From NCBI GenBank assembly GCA_025642075.2, contig JAODUO010001221.1, forward strand, positions 62,001 to 126,000: a DNA stretch of 64,000 nt, given 5' to 3'. The notes beneath the pieces are model-generated. The model saw only the letters and a list, made by a program, of their open reading frames with translations. It was not told the origin of the DNA and did not search any database. The translations under genes and the position numbers were made by a program. This DNA comes from Ridgeia piscesae (lineage: Eukaryota; Annelida; Polychaeta; Sabellida; Siboglinidae). Shown here in pieces: positions 58,701 through 64,000 of this stretch. Positions within the stretch are counted from its first letter, which is position 1. Each line of letters begins with the position of its first letter.

Positions 58701-61700
58701 CACCCACCCAGATGAGACCACCCACCCAGATGAGACCACCCACCCAGTACTGCTGCATGCAGTCTCGACAGCAGAAGCGTGTCTGCCAAGGATTCTCCTT
58801 CATCACGTGGAACCCAACCAACTCTGTCTGGTACGGCTGCTGGCAGTTGACACACAGTGGGCGGCCCTCGGCATCCACAGCCTGAAGAACAGTCGACTCA
58901 CGATGACAATCTCCTGCTAACTGGACAAGTCTACATGTGACATGTTCTAACGAAATGAGTCGTATGTCACAAAATAAAAAATGAGTTAGTCATATCATTG
59001 GAAAGAAGATATATTAAACTTTCCAATGGTGTAAAAGTCATGGACCTATATCACACATAGCCAAAGTTATTGGACGCTGAACATGCCTGGAGTAGATAAT
59101 TTCAATTGGAGAAAATCATACGATCGAGTACATAGTCGTTCCAGAATCTGGTGTTTTGCTTCTATTACTCCATTTGATGCTTTCAAAATAAACTCCCAAG
59201 TCAAGTTCGTTGTCAAAGTTATATCATGCTGTTTAATGAAATTATGTTTTCTAGCACCAACCCAATCGATCATGTTGTTTACAGTTAGCGAGTACACATT
59301 GCCCTCATAGCTCTATGCTAATCTGGGGTCCACTATCTGTTCGGCCCCGTATCCAGTGACGTTCGTTTACAGATAGGCTTCTTGCATAAATGATGCTATT
59401 GGCCAAAGTTGATGTCAGAGGGGATTCCTGCTACAAGAATCTGAAAGAAGGCATTCTGAGCTTTCCCATAGTACCAAATATGTCTGCCATGCGTTGAGGG
59501 AAATCCCGAAGAATGTGACTCGAACAAGTGCAATTTATCGGTTCTGTTTTACGAAATTCATGTGTGAAATGTTACGTAGTGTTTGTAAAATGGCTATAAT
59601 AATATACATGTGTATATGAGAAATAAGCATTGTCAATTAACAGAAAGGATATCAAAGTATACCTTTTTGACAAAAAGTCAAAATCGCCAGTAATCATTGT
59701 TGCACGTTAACACTGTGTTTTCTCGAAATCAAGTTTGCTGACATATGACTCATGTCGTTAGAACATGTCACAAATGAAACAGGAAATGTCCAACAAGAAA
59801 CACATGCTTCAGACTGGAAGTGAGGACAGTGTTAATGGAAAAGCAAAATAAGAATTATGTTGCTACAAACCGCTGTTACAATATTATTATACTACTATAA
59901 CAATTCTGGTACAACCACAAACTATCATAACCAAGACAACTGCAACAAGTTTGGTGTAACCACATGCATTGTAATGACAATGTACAGTAACCAGTTGTCT
60001 GTAATTCTGTGACTACATACATGTAATAAGTCTGGTGTAATTACGTGCATTGTAATAATAAACACCACAGACACCTATAATCAGTCCACTACAACCACAC
60101 TCTGTGTAACCAGTCTAGTGAAACGATAACTCACTGAATGCAACAATCCAAAGCAATTTTTCCCACCTGAAGAATGCCTTTCATCTTGTCAATAACATTC
60201 TCATTGCCATTCTGTACATCTTTCTTCCTGGCTGCCCTCGTCAACGCGACCAAGATGTCTCTATCCTCCGGCCAAGTCTGTCCTGTCCTGTCACGAGTAG
60301 ACTTGGCTGATCCCGGTGACTGGTGCTTCATTCTGCCAACAGATGTCGCTGTCATGCTTCGACTGATGATCCTCACCGATCCACCGACTTCATCTGCCTT
60401 GCTCAGTGTGACAGTGGCGACATCTGCCTGCAACAACAAGACGTACACTTGCTTACTGCAACAGCAAATGACAACATCTGTCAACAACAGCAAATGATAA
60501 CATCTGTCAACAACAGCAAATGACAACATATGTCAACAGCAAATGATAACATCTGTCAACAACAGCAAATGATAATATCTGTCAACAACAGCAAATGATA
60601 ACATCTGTCAACAACAGCAAATTATAACATCTGTCTACAACAGTAACTTTGGTGATGACCATTCAGTCATTTATTGAAGTGTCCAGGCAACTAGCTTCAT
60701 GTTTAAAAGTAAACAAAGCCACATGGCAAAAATGGTTGCGTCTTATTATAAACGTTGGCTGCCTTCAAAATCTATAAAAGTCATGGCCAATTAGTTTTGC
60801 TCCAACGTTGCCATATTCATGGCCTGTGGTAAAGTCACTTATAATCTGGCTGGTCCTATTTTGATAAGTCATATGCAATATAAAATATAACCAATTTTTT
60901 TAGTTACATAGCATTGGACTAGTTAACCATTCTGACCAAACGTATATTTATGACGCATGATACGAGTGCTTGCAGCATGTCCACAAAGTCATAAAGACAT
61001 GGATGAACCAAGTTTGTTGTAACTTTTCTGTTCCTTGTTTCTTAACACAGAAAGTTTTGAATATCTTAAAAGATAACTGAATTCCACGCAAGGTGCTAAA
61101 TATTCTAATAAACGGGAGAAACATAACATCCTCTGTCCTTGTCTGCAAATACTGGGTCAGTCAATATGTTCACAGAGCGAACAAAAAATTCATATATATA
61201 TAAAACCACTTGAACTATCTATTGCATAACATAATATCGAATCCAGTGACTCAAGTTTGTCAAGAATTATGTGATGATACTGCCTCTTGCAAACAACGTG
61301 TAACTTACCTTTGTCATATACCGTTGCTTTGAAGCCGTACGGCCAGATTTGAGTCCATCATACAAGAGGCACGGATTGAGAAATATTTCGCCACTCTTCG
61401 CAATCAACCGCCGTTTATTTACTGCCAAGCTGTAAGATCATATAAAAATGATTATTATTCCTTTTTAAACCAAATTGCAATATACTCAACTCAAACACTG
61501 GCTTTAGGAAGAATACCACAATCACACAAGCAGAATCAGCCAACCAATATATTTTAAAACCATTCACACCCTTCCAAAACTGTTGAGTGTTTCCTCGATT
61601 GCCATGGTTATCGCAACACTGTGAAGAAGTATCACAGAAGGCGTGACCAATCACACCAGCAAGCCCAACCAATCAGACCTTGCTAATTACAAAAACAGGC

Positions 61701-62354
61701 CATCCCAATCACAGAAGCAAGGGCTGGTATCAATATGGAGGTGACAAGATTGTAATGCTTCCTAGCAGCTTCCCCCATCTGTTGACAACTCGTCATTGTT
61801 TTATGATTACGAGATGGCTTAATCCCTTGGTTTTGTCGCGCCACTGAGCTTTGAGGATACTGGATCATAAGAAGTCATTATTATTATAATACCATGGTTA
61901 CAGGAAGTTCTAAATAGCTGTCAAATCCACAAAACTGACATGTGATCCAGATTATCATCATAAACCAAGTTCTAGAAACAATGCCACAAAGTGAATTTTA
62001 AAAACAAAATTTGTACCAAAGTTTCTTCAATTCACGCAGTCCGCAATCTACATGTTTCATTAGAAGACAACTACATGATTTTCCACAACATACAGCTAAA
62101 ACACAACGGCAACGGCTGGATGAAATAGGCATAAGACTACAAACGTTTAGTTAACCATTAGCCAAATCCTATAAATCGACATCACGCAGAATTGTTGTCT
62201 CTTCCCCCAGAACATTCTCTCACCTGTTCCACTGTTTCACGAATCTACGGACAAGACGAAGATTTTCAGGATGCAACAACAGGTCCGGCAGCTCTCCATA
62301 GCTGGACATCTCCACATCCAGAGGCACAAAGTTCACATTCAATGGTTCTTTCAC
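55736..62354 (-). CDS. ZRANB3: ZRANB3, last seven coding exons (C-terminal part with HNH domain)
   Basis: ZRANB3 is a nuclear SNF2-family annealing helicase and structure-specific endonuclease that binds PCNA and restarts stalled replication forks. Exons in gene order: 62354-62224, 61429-61309, 60427-60167, 58881-58744, 57735-57632, 57161-57053, 55927-55736; phases agree and give 351 residues plus stop. The helicase and NZF parts lie beyond the window. Landmarks: NVNFVPLDVEMSSYGELPDL, SGEIFLNPCLLYDG, a CVNCQQP...FCCRDCMQQYW zinc-ribbon-like segment, FESEHGVCQLCQVDAHELFL, and the HNH nuclease FWNVDHITPVAEGGG..DVDNLRTLCTVCHRD with its CxxC pairs. It ends GDITAFFSVQ, where the human protein ends with an APIM motif. 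Two introns start or end in splice-site arrays (58628-58743, 60455-60645). Confidence 0.93.
55928..57052 (-). other. ZRANB3 terminal intron
   Basis: AT-rich intron with a fragment of the MITE family at 56385-56600. No exon seen. Confidence 0.6.
56385..56600. mobile_element. MITE-like element, fragment (copy 3)
   Basis: Shares GTGTTTGTAAAA, AAATAAG.ATTG, ATCAAAGTATAC, GACAAAAAGTCAAAATC and TTTTCTCGAA blocks with the interior right half of the element at 58936-59772. No terminal repeat survives. Confidence 0.65.
57750..58145 (-). repeat. 20-nt minisatellite, about 20 copies, upstream of a ZRANB3 acceptor
   Basis: Unit (minus strand) GTGTATAGTCATCAGACCTC, ending about 15 nt before the acceptor TTCTGTCACAG at 57736. 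Each unit ends a pyrimidine-poor CATCAG. The real acceptor segment GTGTACTTCTGTCACAGA is loosely similar, so derivation from the 3' splice site is possible but not shown. Distal copies (58040-58145) are more diverged. Confidence 0.9.
58628..58743 (-). repeat. 18-nt minisatellite, 7 donor copies, donor-type, abutting a ZRANB3 exon
   Basis: The exon ends CAGTACTGG and the intron begins GTGGGTGGTCTCATCTGG; the 18-nt unit then repeats as CTGG / GTGGGTGGTCTCA. Every copy presents the same TGG/GTGGGT donor. 18 is a multiple of 3 and the frame that follows the exon stays open (WVGGLI repeated), so use of a distal donor would add 6-residue steps. Confidence 0.93.
58936..59772. mobile_element. MITE-like non-autonomous DNA transposon with 34-bp terminal inverted repeats, copy 2
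   Basis: Left terminus 58936-58969 (TGTGACATGTTCTAACGAAA...) and right terminus 59739-59772 (...GTTAGAACATGTCACA) are inverted repeats differing at two of 34 positions. The 837-bp element has no coding frame of note. Copy 1 is at 38123-38799 and a fragment at 56385. No clear target-site duplication could be read. Confidence 0.8.
60455..60645 (-). repeat. 26-nt minisatellite, 7-8 copies, acceptor-type, upstream of a ZRANB3 exon
   Basis: The real acceptor is minus-strand TTGTTGTTGCAG then exon GCAGATGTCGCC. Units read TTTGCTGTTGTTGACAG then ATGTTATCA, an acceptor plus first exon bases with a 2-nt deletion at the junction. The array lies just upstream of the real site. Confidence 0.85.
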
Positions 62355-62945
62355 CTGAAAACAGGAAGCAACATCTCTGTAGTCGACTGGCTGAATTACA
62401 ATCTTGTCACCTCCGTGTGACAGTTGATCAGTCGGACCTACATGTGGGACTATGATAGTTAGTCATGCTAACGCATTGAAAACAAACTTTCTCATTCCCA
62501 CTTTACACAATAAGTTGCATGTACGATGGAGATAAAGATCATTTGATTTACAAGTGTTTGGTTATGTCACCATTTGTCAGCAACCCTGAGAAGCTGAGGT
62601 GTTCCAGTATTTCGATCTGCTATATCATGAAGAGTGAATCAGATTTCATCAGTTCTAAGGATTGACACAACATTACATAAGAAATAACCTTTGACTGATT
62701 TAACAAGTGTGTGCTTTGGTGTACGATATGTAAGCATAGCACACATGCATGTGCACATGCATCACACATGCATGCACTGGCACCACTCCGTACACTAGTG
62801 CGCACCAGTCCACAATATTACCACAATAGTAGAACCATCATCAAATAGCAGAAAACGTTCTTATCTAGTCTGGAATCTGGTCCTTAGAACTGCTCAAAAC
62901 GCATCTAATGCTACTGCCTGCAAGACCATCTCGGCTTCTCTTAAT
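62355..62945. other. ZRANB3 intron sequence with SINE debris
   Basis: Intron upstream of the first visible ZRANB3 exon. About 62868-62945 is a truncated SINE piece (GGTCCTTAGAACTGCTCAAA, ACCATCTCGGCTTCTCT) directly left of a fuller copy. A CATGCATG-rich patch lies at 62745-62780. Confidence 0.5.
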
Positions 62946-63262
62946 AAAAGTAAAGTAAAGGCAAGTTCTTATATAGCGCAGTATCCAGTCCTCAGGACTG
63001 TTCAAAGCGCTTTACTCTTTACTTCACTGACAGACCTGTTCACTCAGACACCATCTTGGCTTCTCTGGGAAGCATCCAGCCATATGCTACAATTAATGCA
63101 TGAAGGCTGCTCGTACACATATCCACCCATGTCTGTAGCCAGGTACTCATTTATACTGCTGAGTGAACTGGAGCAATGTAGAGTGAAAAAACTTGCTCAA
63201 GGTTTTAACACCACAGAACAGGATTCGAACCCGGGTTTTCGAGTAGTCGAGAGGGTGGGATC
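62946..63262 (-). mobile_element. tRNA-derived SINE, copy B (5' truncated)
   Basis: Closely similar to the SINE at 22571-22905 through the body (CAGTATCCAGTCCTCAGGAC, GGGAAGCATCCAGCCATA, GGCTGCTCGTACACATATCC) and through the B box (GATTCGAACCCGGG on +). It breaks off at the conserved TAGTCGAGAG, so the A-box part is missing. Confidence 0.75.
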
Positions 63263-63424
63263 AAATACAAATCAAATTCAATTAAAAATATGTTGCTTTT
63301 ACAGATTTCACTTCAAATACAAGTATTTTGCACATTTATATTTAGATATGATTCAAACACATGCACTTTAGGATTTTACTACACATTGGAGGAAACCCAG
63401 ATTCTTTTGTGCTAGCCCAGGATG

Positions 63425-64000
63425 TTAACCCTGCGACCGGCCAGGGCCGATTAATCGGCCCGAGACACCTTCCTGCATAAAAATATTTTTAGTTTGCGTA
63501 ATTAGTAACCGACCTGCGCACATTTGGTATCATTGGATAGATGACAGATTTTTCAAGATGGTGTATATTTATTCATGAGCAGATTGAATGACAGCGAACA
63601 AAACATGTGACAAAGTTGATGCCCAAATTTGGGTGATTTACTATGCCTTCCGTGACGAATTTACGCATCCATTCATAAAGGTCCGACCCCTGCATACGTG
63701 GCACTAATAGAGAACTCTGTTCTTGCCCAATCTGGGAAAAATAAACATGTGGGTTGGGCTGGTCCAGCGAATCAGAACCAAGCTTTCAAACACTGCATCA
63801 TCTTCCCGCCAGAGCAGAAGTAAACAACAAAATGGCGGACGTTCGTGTTGAAGAACTTTCTCGATTCAAATGTGTACTTCGGATTATCTAAAGTTACCGC
63901 ATCTATGTTTCGACAAAACAACTGACATTATTCAAGAATATGACTATTATACTAGTTGAAATATTTAGAATGACTTTGGATGCTTTTTGGTCTGAAAAAT
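63425..64000 (+). mobile_element. possible 5' end of a piggyBac-like DNA transposon, cut by the window edge
   Basis: TTAACCCTGCGACC at 63425 has the TTAA target plus CCC start typical of piggyBac termini, followed by the perfect palindrome GGGCCGATTAATCGGCCC and TTTGGTATCATTGGATAG. At 63831 an ATG in good context (AAAATGGCGGAC) opens a 19-codon frame ended by TAA. No transposase domain is visible because the window ends. It could instead be the 5' end of an unrelated + strand gene. Confidence 0.35.

Noticed and set aside
58436..58885. 149-codon + strand frame with RPPTQ repeats
   Set aside because: Antisense to the ZRANB3 exon and its 18-nt donor array; the repeat explains the open frame.

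Overview
This is nuclear DNA from an invertebrate animal. It carries parts or all of five intron-rich, single-copy metazoan genes, with GT-AG introns, AATAAA signals, tRNA-derived SINEs, MITE-like transposons and very large minisatellites. The species cannot be read directly. Splice-junction-spanning minisatellites are something I recall being described in amphioxus (the Adh locus), so a lancelet is a reasonable guess, but a mollusc or another marine invertebrate is not excluded.

Layout. (1) 253-8113, + strand: the 3' part of an MTA gene (NuRD subunit), with its 3'UTR to about 9.76 kb. (2) 11231-44308, - strand: a complete INTS7 gene (Integrator subunit 7). I reconstruct 20 coding exons that join in frame to 967 residues, close to the human length. 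About half of this 33-kb gene is tandem repeat. (3) 44456-46406, + strand: COMMD1 in three exons (188 aa). It is divergent from INTS7, with only 147 bp between the two start codons. (4) 48530-52600, + strand: a sphingosine-1-phosphate phosphatase in three exons (485 aa) with all three PAP2 catalytic motifs. (5) 55736-62354, - strand: the last seven coding exons of ZRANB3, including its C-terminal HNH nuclease domain. The right edge (63425-64000) looks like the start of a TTAA-flanked DNA transposon.

The main discovery is the position of the minisatellites. Nearly every large array touches a splice junction, and its repeat unit is a copy of that junction. INTS7 has donor-type arrays at exons 9 (43 nt, about 71 copies), 13 (36 nt, 5 copies) and 19 (34 nt, about 46 copies). 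It has acceptor-type arrays at exons 11 (42 nt, about 213 copies, 8.9 kb), 13 (35 nt, about 67 copies) and 19 (42 nt, about 11 copies). ZRANB3 has a donor array (18 nt, 7 copies) and an acceptor array (26 nt, 7-8 copies), plus a 20-nt array next to a third exon. Two-copy duplications at the splice sites of INTS7 exons 8, 17 and 18 look like early stages of the same process. Several units are multiples of 3 nt and open in the exon's frame, so use of a repeated site would add a repeat-encoded peptide instead of a frameshift.

The long open reading frames that run through the arrays are by-products of repeat length and are not called as genes.
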